Below are positions 17,913 through 26,508 of a DNA stretch of 64,000 nucleotides, one piece after another (the stretch's first letter is position 1; every line of letters starts with the position of its first letter). Source of the stretch: QGON01 sp963691905 (GTDB lineage: Bacteria; Pseudomonadota; Gammaproteobacteria; Chromatiales; Chromatiaceae); NCBI GenBank assembly GCA_963691905.1, contig OY829894.1:496001-560000 (forward strand), given 5' to 3'. The translations under genes and the position numbers were made by a program. Below the pieces are notes generated by a model that was not told the origin of the DNA, made no database searches, and saw only the letters and a program-made list of their open reading frames with translations.

Positions 17913-20024
17913 AATACCAAACACCCCGAGTGGGTTCTCAAGGAACAGGTTCACCTGCTGTTTGGCAATGCTGTCTCCGCAAACCTTGCCGTGATTGCAG
18001 CAGCGCTCCTGTTCACCATGATTATGAAAGATAGCCTTGACCGCTCACTGCTTGTTCTGTGGGTGGGTTCAATGATATTTTTCTGTGGCGTTCGCCTGCT
18101 TATATGGAAGCGCTACAATCACGATGAAAATGCCGTTTCCCCGAAAATCTGGGTGCGGCGATATCTACAGAGCACGCTGTTTGTTGGCCTGCTCTGGGCA
18201 AGTCTATCCCTGTTCCTCTATTTTTCTGATGACCTGGTTGTGCGAAGCCTGGTCTTTATGATGATTATTGGTGCAATTGCAGCAAGCGTTCCCGTTCTCT
18301 CCAGCATACTGCCTGCATTCTATGCTTACATCACTCCGATGGCTGGCGGACTGGCAGTTGCATTTATATTGGATGGTTCAGCGTTCAATATTGCCGTTGG
18401 GGTTGCAGTGCCTGTCTATGCCGCGTTAATCGCACAGACGGCGATAAATACCAATCGACACCTGCGAGAATCCCTGATACTTCAATATAAAAACCAGGCC
18501 CTCATATCAGAACTTAATAGAGAGATTACGGACCGAAAGAGCGCGCAGCAGGCACTGAAAGAACACGGTGAGCAACTCGAGAAGCAGGTTGATGTACGTA
18601 CCAATCAGCTGGTCGTAATCAACAGGTCGTTGGAAAACGAAATCAGTGAGCGCAGGCGCGCAGAAGATAATCTCAAACACTTGGCCCACCATGATGCGTT
18701 AACCAATCTTCCCAATCGTTTACTGCTGGATGCCCGGCTTGAACACGCCATTGAAAGAGCACGTAGAAACGAGAACCAGGTAGCCGTGTTGTTTCTGGAC
18801 TTGGACAACTTTAAAAATATTAACGACAGCTTGGGCCATGCCGCAGGAGACGAACTGTTGCGCATGGTCGGCGAGCGACTCCGCACCGGCATAAGAGAGG
18901 ATGATACGGTTTCCCGATTGGGTGGCGATGAATTTGTCATCGTCATGGAACAGGTCGAAAACCAGAATGTGATCGAACATCTGGCAGAAAAACTGATGTC
19001 TACTCTCGAAGAGAAATTCGAGATCCATAATCAGGCGCTATTTGTCGGAACAAGTATCGGCATCAGCCTTTTCCCGCAAGATGGTGATTCTGCTGAAAAA
19101 CTGGTCGCTAATGCCGATGCCGCAATGTACCGGGCCAAAGAGCAGGGGCGGCGTAATTACCAGTTTTACACCCATGAGTTGACAGAGACCGCGTATGACC
19201 GGGTTATGCTGGAGGGTGGTTTACGAAATGCACTGGAAGCACAAGATCTGGTGCTCTATTACCAACCACAAATCTCACTTGCAGATGGCCGGATTACAGG
19301 CGTAGAGGCTCTGATACGCTGGGAACACCCTGAACTGGGCCTGCTTCCACCGGGACGGTTCCTGCAAGTTGCTGAAGACTCAGGCCTTATCATACATATG
19401 GGCAACTGGATTTTGCAGACTGCCTGCCAGCAGATGAGCGCTTGGAAAAAGTCGGGATTCCGGCTTGAGCGCATGGCGGTCAATCTCTCAGGCAGGCAGA
19501 TCCGTGATAATAGCCTGGTTAAAACTGTTGAAAAGACGCTTCAGTCCACCCATTGCAGGGCAGAGTGGCTCGAACTGGAGATAACCGAGAGCTTCATCAT
19601 GCAGGAGACAGGTCACTCCATGGAGACACTGGACAGCCTGAGAAAGCTCGGCACACACTTGGCTATCGATGATTTCGGCACTGGATACTCCTCCCTGAGC
19701 TATCTTAAACGGTTGCCTGTGGACAAACTGAAAATCGACCGCTCCTTTGTCCGTGACCTGGTCAATGATCCAAATGATGCAGCCATTACACGGGCCATTA
19801 TCGCCATGGGAAAGACGCTTCAGCTCACCATCACGGCAGAGGGCATTGAGAGCATGGCCCAGGAAGTCTTCTTAAAGGAGCAGGGCTGCGACCAGGGCCA
19901 GGGATTTCGTTATGGACGCCCACTGGCTGCTGCCGATATCACGCACCTGCTGGAACGGGAATCACTCAACCTGAGTAATCTTGGTGCGCGCGGCGCACCC
20001 TACGTTCAGTTAAAGAAATTCTGA
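17910..20024 (+). CDS. Membrane-bound GGDEF-EAL protein (c-di-GMP cyclase/phosphodiesterase)
   Basis: Four to five N-terminal helices are followed by a short coiled coil, a GGDEF domain and an EAL domain. The cyclase signature LGGDEF is intact, and REDD five residues before it fits the product-inhibition I-site RxxD. The EAL part keeps EALIRWE, DDFGTGYSS and KIDRSFV, so both activities look possible. The start is unusual: the stretch KEQVHLLFGNAVSANL, which resembles the family's N-terminus, precedes the first canonical start (GTG 17991), and only ATA at 17910 has a good Shine-Dalgarno. The last residues (LGARGAPYV) are encoded by a copy of dispersed repeat family A. It is upstream of two chemoreceptor genes. 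From 17910 the protein has 704 residues. Confidence 0.88.
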   Translation: MNTKHPEWVLKEQVHLLFGNAVSANLAVIAAALLFTMIMKDSLDRSLLVLWVGSMIFFCGVRLLIWKRYNHDENAVSPKIWVRRYLQSTLFVGLLWASLSLFLYFSDDLVVRSLVFMMIIGAIAASVPVLSSILPAFYAYITPMAGGLAVAFILDGSAFNIAVGVAVPVYAALIAQTAINTNRHLRESLILQYKNQALISELNREITDRKSAQQALKEHGEQLEKQVDVRTNQLVVINRSLENEISERRRAEDNLKHLAHHDALTNLPNRLLLDARLEHAIERARRNENQVAVLFLDLDNFKNINDSLGHAAGDELLRMVGERLRTGIREDDTVSRLGGDEFVIVMEQVENQNVIEHLAEKLMSTLEEKFEIHNQALFVGTSIGISLFPQDGDSAEKLVANADAAMYRAKEQGRRNYQFYTHELTETAYDRVMLEGGLRNALEAQDLVLYYQPQISLADGRITGVEALIRWEHPELGLLPPGRFLQVAEDSGLIIHMGNWILQTACQQMSAWKKSGFRLERMAVNLSGRQIRDNSLVKTVEKTLQSTHCRAEWLELEITESFIMQETGHSMETLDSLRKLGTHLAIDDFGTGYSSLSYLKRLPVDKLKIDRSFVRDLVNDPNDAAITRAIIAMGKTLQLTITAEGIESMAQEVFLKEQGCDQGQGFRYGRPLAAADITHLLERESLNLSNLGARGAPYVQLKKF
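19983..20003 (+). repeat. Dispersed repeat family A, unit inside a coding sequence
   Basis: The 21-base unit has GGTGCGC, a short centre, GCGCACC and a CTAC end. It is in the inverted orientation and lies within the last codons of the GGDEF-EAL gene. Confidence 0.85.
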
Positions 20025-20037
20025 CTTTGGCCGAAAT
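20011..20037 (+). promoter_or_regulatory. Candidate FliA (sigma-28) promoter of chemoreceptor gene 2
   Basis: TAAAGAAA (20011-20018), 11 bases, then GCCGAAAT (20030-20037). The -35 begins TAAAG and the -10 matches 6 of 8. It overlaps the stop codon region of the preceding gene and lies about 70 bases before the chemoreceptor start. Confidence 0.6.
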
Positions 20038-20108
20038 GTAGTAGACAGCCTATTTTATTGAACCAAGAAAGGTTGACTGAATTAAAGAACATACCCAAAG
20101 GAGTTCTG

Positions 20109-21803
20109 GTGAATAATATTCTCAACAATCTCACTATCAAAACCAAGATCATCGGAAACTCATTGATCCTGTTGGCCCTGCTCCTGGCCAGTACGGGTTA
20201 TGCGTTATACACGATGAGCCAAATCGGTAATGAACTCGAGGCTATTGCCGAACAGGATATTCCGATGACGGAGAACCTCACCGCGATTACGGAGCATCAG
20301 TTGGAGCAGGCTCACCACTTTGAACGGGCTTTGCGTTTCGGGATTCTCCTGCAACAAGAGGACGCCGCAACTGCGCGTTTCAAGGCAGAGGTCGTTTTAT
20401 TCAACAATCTCAGCAAGCGGGTAGACGAGGAGATCCATGCGGGTGAACTTCTGGCTGAAGCGGCCGTGGCCAAAGCCCATAGTGAGGAAGAGGCGAAAGA
20501 GTTCGGGCACATCGATCAAGCGTTGAAGAAGATCGAGAAGGAGCATGCGGATTTCGAACACCATGCCCATCAGGTCTTTACTCTGCTAACGGATGGAAAG
20601 AGACATGAGGCTGAAGCCTTTGCGGAAAAGATGGAGCACGAGGAGGAGCAACTGGCTGTTGAGCTTGAATCCCTGCTGACAGAGATCGAGAAGTTCACAA
20701 AAGTGGCCGGGCGTCGTGCGGCGGAGCATGAACACACCGCGATCTACCTGCTGAGTGGTATTACCCTTATGGCGCTTCTCGTCGGTGGTTTCGTGAGCTG
20801 GACTATCTCCCGGAATGTCGTGAGCCGCATGGGTGAAACCGCCCGTGGACTCGAAGTGCTTGCCTCGGGTGACCTCACCCACAAGGTAACAGTGGAGGGG
20901 CGGGACGAAATCGGCAAACTGCAACAATCGATGCAGACGATGCGCAATAACTTGCTGGAGATGATCACACAGATCAACGCCACCACAGCCCAACTCTCTA
21001 CAGCGGCTGAAGAGGTGTCGGTGATAACGACACAGACCAGTGCCAATATCCAGCAACAGCAGTCCGAGACGCAACAGATAGCAACGGCGATGAACGAAAT
21101 GAGCGCCACCGTGCGGGAGGTGTCAGTGAATGTCAGCAACACGGCCTCTGCGGCAACTGGGGCCAGCAGCGAAACTGAGAAGGGACGAAAGATAGTCGCA
21201 GGAGGGGTGCAGGGGATCCAGCAACTGGCTGCACAAATTGAAGGGGCAGCGGATGTCATCGCCCATGTAGAGACGGAAAGCGATAATATCGGCGCCGTAC
21301 TGGAGGTGATTAAAAGCATTGCCGAACAGACTAATCTGTTGGCGTTGAATGCGGCGATCGAGGCGGCCCGCGCCGGTGAGCAGGGCCGTGGATTTGCCGT
21401 GGTGGCGGATGAGGTGCGCACCCTGGCGAGCCGGACTCAGGAGTCCACCGCAGAGATCAACCAGATCATCGACAAGCTTCAGACCGGCTCCCGGAATGCA
21501 GTGCAGGTGATGACTCAGAGCCGGGAGCATGCAAAGTCTGTTGTCGATCAGGCGACACTGGCAGGTTCTTCATTGACCGCCATTGCGGAATCCGTATCAC
21601 AGATCGACCAAATGAGCGCCCAGATTGCAACAGCCGCAGAAGAACAGAGCATTGTGGCGGAAGACATGAACCGCAACGTCGTACGGATCAGTGACATGGC
21701 GACCCAAAACGCTGCCGGTGCCGAGCAGACTTCCCAGGCCGGGCAAGAGTTGGCGCACATGGCTGCAGAGCTGCAGGGATTGGTGGTGAAGTTCCGGGTA
21801 TAA
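20109..21803 (+). CDS. Methyl-accepting chemotaxis protein 2 (histidine-rich sensor)
   Basis: The 564-residue chemoreceptor has TM1 at about residues 13-35, a helical periplasmic region of about 185 residues, TM2, HAMP, and the conserved signalling tip NLLALNAAIEAARAGEQGRG at about 407. The sensor region carries about 14 histidines, many next to acidic residues (EHQLEQAHHFE, FEHHAH, MEHEEE, AEHEH), suggesting a metal-binding role (inference). The frame opens with a TTG at 20058, but the GTG at 20109 has AAAGGAG 5 bases upstream and is the better start. No CheR pentapeptide is seen. Confidence 0.92.
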   Translation: MNNILNNLTIKTKIIGNSLILLALLLASTGYALYTMSQIGNELEAIAEQDIPMTENLTAITEHQLEQAHHFERALRFGILLQQEDAATARFKAEVVLFNNLSKRVDEEIHAGELLAEAAVAKAHSEEEAKEFGHIDQALKKIEKEHADFEHHAHQVFTLLTDGKRHEAEAFAEKMEHEEEQLAVELESLLTEIEKFTKVAGRRAAEHEHTAIYLLSGITLMALLVGGFVSWTISRNVVSRMGETARGLEVLASGDLTHKVTVEGRDEIGKLQQSMQTMRNNLLEMITQINATTAQLSTAAEEVSVITTQTSANIQQQQSETQQIATAMNEMSATVREVSVNVSNTASAATGASSETEKGRKIVAGGVQGIQQLAAQIEGAADVIAHVETESDNIGAVLEVIKSIAEQTNLLALNAAIEAARAGEQGRGFAVVADEVRTLASRTQESTAEINQIIDKLQTGSRNAVQVMTQSREHAKSVVDQATLAGSSLTAIAESVSQIDQMSAQIATAAEEQSIVAEDMNRNVVRISDMATQNAAGAEQTSQAGQELAHMAAELQGLVVKFRV

Positions 21804-21813
21804 AGATGGTATT

Positions 21814-21870
21814 GGTGCGCATAACGCACCCTATTGCCTCCTGGCGAACGTAGGGTGCGCTATGCGCACC
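21814..21870. repeat. Dispersed repeat family A, inverted pair
   Basis: An inverted unit (21814-21834) and a direct unit (21850-21870), each built on GGTGCGC..GCGCACC, are separated by 15 bases. The pair can fold as two small hairpins or one larger stem. It lies directly after chemoreceptor gene 2 and may act as its transcript end. Confidence 0.85.
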
Positions 21871-21938
21871 AAAGTCTTGACAGCCACTCAGTTGATCGAC
21901 CTCTCTCAGCACCACTCCAGTCAGAAATAATTATTTTC

Positions 21939-21965
21939 TCAAGTATATAGCGGCAATGCCGCCAA
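21939..21965 (+). promoter_or_regulatory. Candidate FliA (sigma-28) promoter of chemoreceptor gene 3
   Basis: TCAAGTAT (21939-21946), exactly 11 bases, then GCCGCCAA (21958-21965), which matches 6 of 8 at the -10. The remaining bases up to the ATG at 22083 form a 5' leader of about 110 bases in which I see no recognised riboswitch. Confidence 0.6.
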
Positions 21966-22082
21966 ACTTTATGTTCGAGTTAATCACCCGGAGTCATTTA
22001 CTCGGAAATAAGTAAGAATAAAACTATTGACTGAGGCGTTTTTTCATCTGCCCAGTAGGAAAAATGCAGGGAGTGGAACAGG

Positions 22083-24413
22083 ATGTTGTTGAAACGGAAG
22101 ATAATGATCGGTGCGGCTATTTTGTCAGCTATACCGCTCCTGGTTGCCAGCCTGGCCATCATCGGCGTTGCGACGGAAAAGAGTCATCAAGCACTTGAGG
22201 AAGCGGCCAGAGAACGTTTGATCGCACTGAGAGACATAAAAAAGTCCCAGATTACGGATTACTTCGAGACGATCCGGCATCAGATACAGAACCTCTCCAG
22301 GGCATATGAAGTCACCGATGCACTACAGAATTTTAACAGTTCGATATCCACTTACCGGAATGAGGTTTTTCAGCTGGACATCGAAAAATACAGAAGAGAA
22401 CTTTCCCAATACTACAGCGGTGTCTTTACAACAGAGTATAAAAACCGTAATCGTGGGGCGAGTGCAAATACGGACATGTTGCTCAAAGGGCTGGATGCTG
22501 ATGCCGTTGCGCTCCAATACCAATACATCAAAGCGAATCCCAACCCCTTGGGTGAAAAGGACAAACTGATTAATCCCATCGATGGAACTCAGTACGGAGA
22601 GTGGCATGCGCAATTTCACCCGTTTCTGCGCGATTTCCAACAACGGTTTGGTTATTACGATATTTTTCTGGTGGATGCGAAGAGCGGGAGAATCGTCTAT
22701 TCGGTTTTTAAGGAGCTCGACTTTGCAACTTCTTTGAAGCATGGCGCTTACGCCAACACTGGGATTGGAGAGGTTTTTCGTCAAGCCAATCAGGCAGATT
22801 CCCCCGGTTTCGTGGCACTGTCCGATTTTTCACCCTATCTGCCTTCATACCAGGATCAGGCGGCATTCATGGCCTCGCCTGTTTTTGACAATGAAGGAGA
22901 GAAACTAGGCGTTTTGATCTTCCAGATGCCAATCGATGGCATCAATGCAGTGATGACACACGATAATCAATGGAAACAGGCGGGTCTCGGTAATTCCGGA
23001 GAAACCTATCTCCTGGGCGCGGATGGCAGGATGCGCAGCAACAGTCGATTTCTCATCGAAGACAAAGAGGGATATCTGCAGGCCATCCGTGATGGTGGGC
23101 TTTCAGAGGAGATTGTAGGTTTGATTGGAGATAAGGGGAGTAGTATTGGGCTGCAACTAATAGAAACAAGCGGTGCAAAAGCCGCGCTGGCCGGTCAGTC
23201 AGGTTTTGGGATCTTTTTCGACTACCGGAATGTCCCTGTTCTTTCCGCATACGCCCCTCTCTCATTCAATGGATTGAATGGAGCCATTCTTGCGGAGATC
23301 GACGAGGCAGAGGCATTCGCTGCCTCCGATGCACTCAGTAAGCAACTGCTATTGATATCCGGGGGGATCGCATTGGCACTGATTGTGCTGGCGATTGCAG
23401 CAGGTGTCTGGTTTGCCAGCCGCATCTCCAAGCCTATTGTGCAGCTCAGTCGAACAATCGGGGATATCGAACGACATTCAGACCTGACGCAGCGCGTCGC
23501 TATTCAATCCAGAGATGAACTGGGGATGGCTGCTGGCGCTTTTAACAGCCTCATGGAGAAATTCCAAAATAGTATTCAGCAGGTTAATGATGCAAGCGCC
23601 CAGCTTGCCACTACCTCCGAAGAGACCTCTGTGATCACTGAGCAGACCAATGAGATTGTTCAGAACCAGTTGATGGAGACGACTCAAGTTGCAACTGCAA
23701 TGAATGAGATGAGCGCCACAGTGCAGGAGGTTGCCAATAGTACTTCGAATGCATCGGAGACCGCAGTCATGGCCAATAGTGAAGCGACTGCCGGACAGCG
23801 GGCGATGGATCAGACCATTGTACAGATCAGGCAGTTGGCCTTGGATGTCGAGAGCACCTCCAGCGTCATCAAGACACTTGAGAAAAACAGTGAGGAGATC
23901 AATTCAGTGCTTGATGTCATAAAAAGCATTGCGGAACAGACCAACCTGCTGGCACTCAATGCAGCCATTGAGGCAGCACGGGCGGGTGAGCAGGGAAGGG
24001 GGTTTGCTGTGGTGGCGGATGAGGTACGTACCCTTGCAAGTCGTACACAGGCGTCAACAGAAGAGATCAATCAGATGATCGAGAAGCTGCAGAGTGGAAC
24101 ACGGCAGGCGGTAGCGACAATGGACAAGAGCCGCGAAAAGGCCCACGAAGTTGCTGAACAGGCTTCCAATACCGGAAGCTCCCTGGTATCTATCGTTGAG
24201 GCGATCGGCCAGATCACGGATATGAGCGCACAGATTGCCGGCGCATCAGAAGAGCAGTCAGCGGTTGCTGAAGAGATCAACCGCAACGTGGTTCAAATCA
24301 ATGACATGACGGAACAGAGCGCAGCAGGTGCACAGCAGACCTCTGTCGCCAGTGGGGATCTGGCCCGGCTGGCAACGGATCTTCAGTTGCTTGTGGGGCA
24401 GTTCAAGGTTTAG
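22083..24413 (+). CDS. Methyl-accepting chemotaxis protein 3 (large Cache-type sensor)
   Basis: The 776-residue chemoreceptor has TM1 near residues 7-28, a periplasmic region of about 380 residues that looks like a double Cache domain (FGYYDIFLVDAKSGRIVYSV; FDNEGEKLGVLIFQMPIDGI; GETYLLGADGRMRSNSRF), TM2 near 418-440, HAMP, and the signalling tip NLLALNAAIEAARAGEQGRG at about 621. Cache domains bind small molecules such as amino acids or organic acids; the ligand here is not predictable. Its signalling domain is closely similar to the other two receptors, suggesting paralogues feeding one CheA array. It ends 9 bases from the convergent hypD. Confidence 0.94.
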   Translation: MLLKRKIMIGAAILSAIPLLVASLAIIGVATEKSHQALEEAARERLIALRDIKKSQITDYFETIRHQIQNLSRAYEVTDALQNFNSSISTYRNEVFQLDIEKYRRELSQYYSGVFTTEYKNRNRGASANTDMLLKGLDADAVALQYQYIKANPNPLGEKDKLINPIDGTQYGEWHAQFHPFLRDFQQRFGYYDIFLVDAKSGRIVYSVFKELDFATSLKHGAYANTGIGEVFRQANQADSPGFVALSDFSPYLPSYQDQAAFMASPVFDNEGEKLGVLIFQMPIDGINAVMTHDNQWKQAGLGNSGETYLLGADGRMRSNSRFLIEDKEGYLQAIRDGGLSEEIVGLIGDKGSSIGLQLIETSGAKAALAGQSGFGIFFDYRNVPVLSAYAPLSFNGLNGAILAEIDEAEAFAASDALSKQLLLISGGIALALIVLAIAAGVWFASRISKPIVQLSRTIGDIERHSDLTQRVAIQSRDELGMAAGAFNSLMEKFQNSIQQVNDASAQLATTSEETSVITEQTNEIVQNQLMETTQVATAMNEMSATVQEVANSTSNASETAVMANSEATAGQRAMDQTIVQIRQLALDVESTSSVIKTLEKNSEEINSVLDVIKSIAEQTNLLALNAAIEAARAGEQGRGFAVVADEVRTLASRTQASTEEINQMIEKLQSGTRQAVATMDKSREKAHEVAEQASNTGSSLVSIVEAIGQITDMSAQIAGASEEQSAVAEEINRNVVQINDMTEQSAAGAQQTSVASGDLARLATDLQLLVGQFKV

Positions 24414-24422
24414 ATCGCTTTT

Positions 24423-25511
24423 CTACGCCCTGAGCCCGCTGCTCCACCAGATCCGGCAGGCTCCCTCATCGGAGACCATGCAGGGACCGACGGGGTTTCT
24501 GGGGGTGCAGGCCTCTCCGTAAAGTCTGCATTCATTGGGATACTTTTTGCCGAGTACCACTGCGGCGCAGTCACACCCAGGTGGCATCTGTCCGGCGCGA
24601 CGGCGGCTTTCTGAATCGTAATCCGGATAGCGTTTTCGGGCGTCCCATCTTTCATAGGCCCCTCTCAATGCGAAACCCGATTTTGGAATAGTGCCGATGC
24701 CGCGCCAGTTGGCATCGACAACATCCAGTGCGGTCTGCAGATGTTTGCGGGCGCTGGGGTTGCCGCCGGGGCGGACCAGTTCCGGATAACAGTTGTCGAG
24801 AAACAGCCGCTGGTCGATCTGCTGCCTTAGCACAGAGTAGGTGGCGGCCAGCAGGCTCTCCGGCGTAAAACCGGCCACCGCACTGGGGATATGGTGCTTG
24901 TCCACCACAAACTCCCACTCTTCAGGTCCCATGACAGTAGCGACATGGCCGGGAGCCACCAAGGCGCTGAAGCCGGGTGTGCCGGAATCGAGCAGCATGG
25001 AGACAGCCGGCCAGGTGAGCCGCCCGGAGAGCAGAATGGAGAGGTTGTCGGGGATACCCTCCACGAGCAGGGCTGCAACGGGTGCAGTCGTGGTCTCGAA
25101 TCCCGCGGCAAAAAAGACGATCTCCCTTTCGGGGTTCTCTCTGGCGATTTTCAAGGCCTCGATGGGAGAAGAGATAGGGCGGATATCAGCGCCGGCGGCG
25201 TGGGCCTGGTCCAGCGAACGGGGTTCATCCTTCGGTACATTGACCGGCACCCGCAGCATATCCCCAAAGGCCAGCAGAATGATCTGCTCTTTGAGCGCGA
25301 GTTGTATCGCTTGGTAGACATCCTCCTCCGGGCAGACGCAGACGGGACAGCCGGGGCCGGGAATCAGCTCGATCTGCTTTGGCAGGGCGCCACGAAGACC
25401 CGCCTGAGTGATGGAACGTTCATGGCCGCCGCAAACATTCATGATGCGGATCCGTTCCGGGAGCTGCAGCGTCCGGATCTGCTGCAGCCAGTCTTTGGCA
25501 CTGAGGGACAT
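24423..25511 (-). CDS. hypD: Hydrogenase maturation factor HypD
   Basis: The 362-residue protein carries the conserved HypD segments CGGHERSI with the catalytic Cys, PGPGCPVCVCPEED, the FFAAGFETTTAP core and the C-terminal [4Fe-4S] cysteines (CDCAAVVLGKKYPNECRLYG, GPCMVSDEGACRIWW). HypD with HypC forms the scaffold on which the Fe(CN)2CO group of [NiFe] hydrogenases is built. It is 9 bases downstream of hypB. HypE, its usual downstream partner, is not present: the next gene is the convergent chemoreceptor. Confidence 0.96.
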   Translation of the reverse strand: MSLSAKDWLQQIRTLQLPERIRIMNVCGGHERSITQAGLRGALPKQIELIPGPGCPVCVCPEEDVYQAIQLALKEQIILLAFGDMLRVPVNVPKDEPRSLDQAHAAGADIRPISSPIEALKIARENPEREIVFFAAGFETTTAPVAALLVEGIPDNLSILLSGRLTWPAVSMLLDSGTPGFSALVAPGHVATVMGPEEWEFVVDKHHIPSAVAGFTPESLLAATYSVLRQQIDQRLFLDNCYPELVRPGGNPSARKHLQTALDVVDANWRGIGTIPKSGFALRGAYERWDARKRYPDYDSESRRRAGQMPPGCDCAAVVLGKKYPNECRLYGEACTPRNPVGPCMVSDEGACRIWWSSGLRA

Positions 25512-25520
25512 GAGCCTTGA

Positions 25521-26339
25521 CTAACCCTGGGCGTGAAGTCGCTCGCCGTCAGGTTGGATCTTGGGCGTTGCGGTCTCTCCTGCCGCCCTGCGTGCGGCCT
25601 GTTTGGCTAATTCCTTGCGCAGCCAGTTCAGCCAATCGTCCAGTGTATCCCTGTTTTTGGCGGACAGGTTCAAAACCGGGGCTTCACTGGCGAGAAGACG
25701 GATTGCCTGTTCCGCCCGTTCCGGCTCGAAATCATCCAGATAGGGCAGCAGGTCGGACTTGCTGATGAGTATCGTGTCGGCAGCCCGAAATATGACAGGA
25801 TATTTGGCGGGTTTGTCATCCCCCTCGGTGACTGACAGCAGGGTGACATTGAGGTGTTGCCCAAGATCGAAACTGGCGGGGCAAACCAGATTGCCGACAT
25901 TTTCCACGAAGATGATGTCCAGATCGTCCAGGTTCAACTGATGGAGCGCGGAGTGCACCATGTGCGCATCCAGGTGACAGGCGGTGCCGGTGGTGATCTG
26001 CACGGCACTGATGCCCTTGCTGCGTATGCGTTCTGCGTCGTTTTCTGTCTCCAGGTCGCCCACGATGACGGCGATACGGAACTCCTGATTGAGTGCGTCG
26101 ATGGTTGCTTCGAGCAGGCTGGTCTTGCCGCTGCCTGGGGATGACATCAGATTGACCGCAAGTACGCCATGACTGTCGAAGTGTTGCCGATTGTGGCCGG
26201 CCTGATGGTCATTTTCACTGAGCAGGTTCTCCAGCACCTCCACGGCAACCTTGCCGTCGTGGGTATGCTCATGTTTGCCACCGGCCTCGATGAGGTGGCG
26301 ATTACCCTGGGTGACGTTACAGCCGCAAGTGTCACACAT
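25521..26339 (-). CDS. hypB: Hydrogenase nickel incorporation GTPase HypB
   Basis: The 272-residue G3E-family GTPase has an N-terminal metal site MCDTCGCN, a short His-containing linker (GGKHEHTHDG), the P-loop SSPGSGKTS and the switch region NVGNLVCPASFD containing the Cys of the second metal site. HypB hydrolyses GTP while HypA/HypB insert Ni into the hydrogenase large subunit. The linker is only modestly His-rich, so Ni storage like that of long His-tract HypB proteins is unlikely. A 170-base gap containing a hairpin separates it from hypA. Confidence 0.96.
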   Translation of the reverse strand: MCDTCGCNVTQGNRHLIEAGGKHEHTHDGKVAVEVLENLLSENDHQAGHNRQHFDSHGVLAVNLMSSPGSGKTSLLEATIDALNQEFRIAVIVGDLETENDAERIRSKGISAVQITTGTACHLDAHMVHSALHQLNLDDLDIIFVENVGNLVCPASFDLGQHLNVTLLSVTEGDDKPAKYPVIFRAADTILISKSDLLPYLDDFEPERAEQAIRLLASEAPVLNLSAKNRDTLDDWLNWLRKELAKQAARRAAGETATPKIQPDGERLHAQG

Positions 26340-26385
26340 CTTTCTGCTCTCCAGAGAACATTGAAATTTTAATCAATAACGGCAG

Positions 26386-26470
26386 GTAGGATGTGGTGAG
26401 CTTGCGAACCGCATCGTTCGCGTGATTCCCCGCCCGACTGATGCGGTTCGCAAGCTCACCAGCATCCTAC
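26386..26470. repeat. Near-perfect 30-base inverted repeat between hypB and hypA
   Basis: Bases 26386-26415 pair with 26440-26470 with one bulged base. The innermost 21 bp (GGTGAGCTTGCGAACCGCAT plus C) are perfect, with a 24-base loop. It lies in the minus-strand hyp unit and could stall polymerase or set an mRNA end between hypA and hypB. The GTAGGAT ends recall other dispersed palindromes in proteobacteria. Confidence 0.85.
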
Positions 26471-26508
26471 GTCCTGTTGTTTGCTTTCTATCCACAAATG
26501 ATAGCGGT

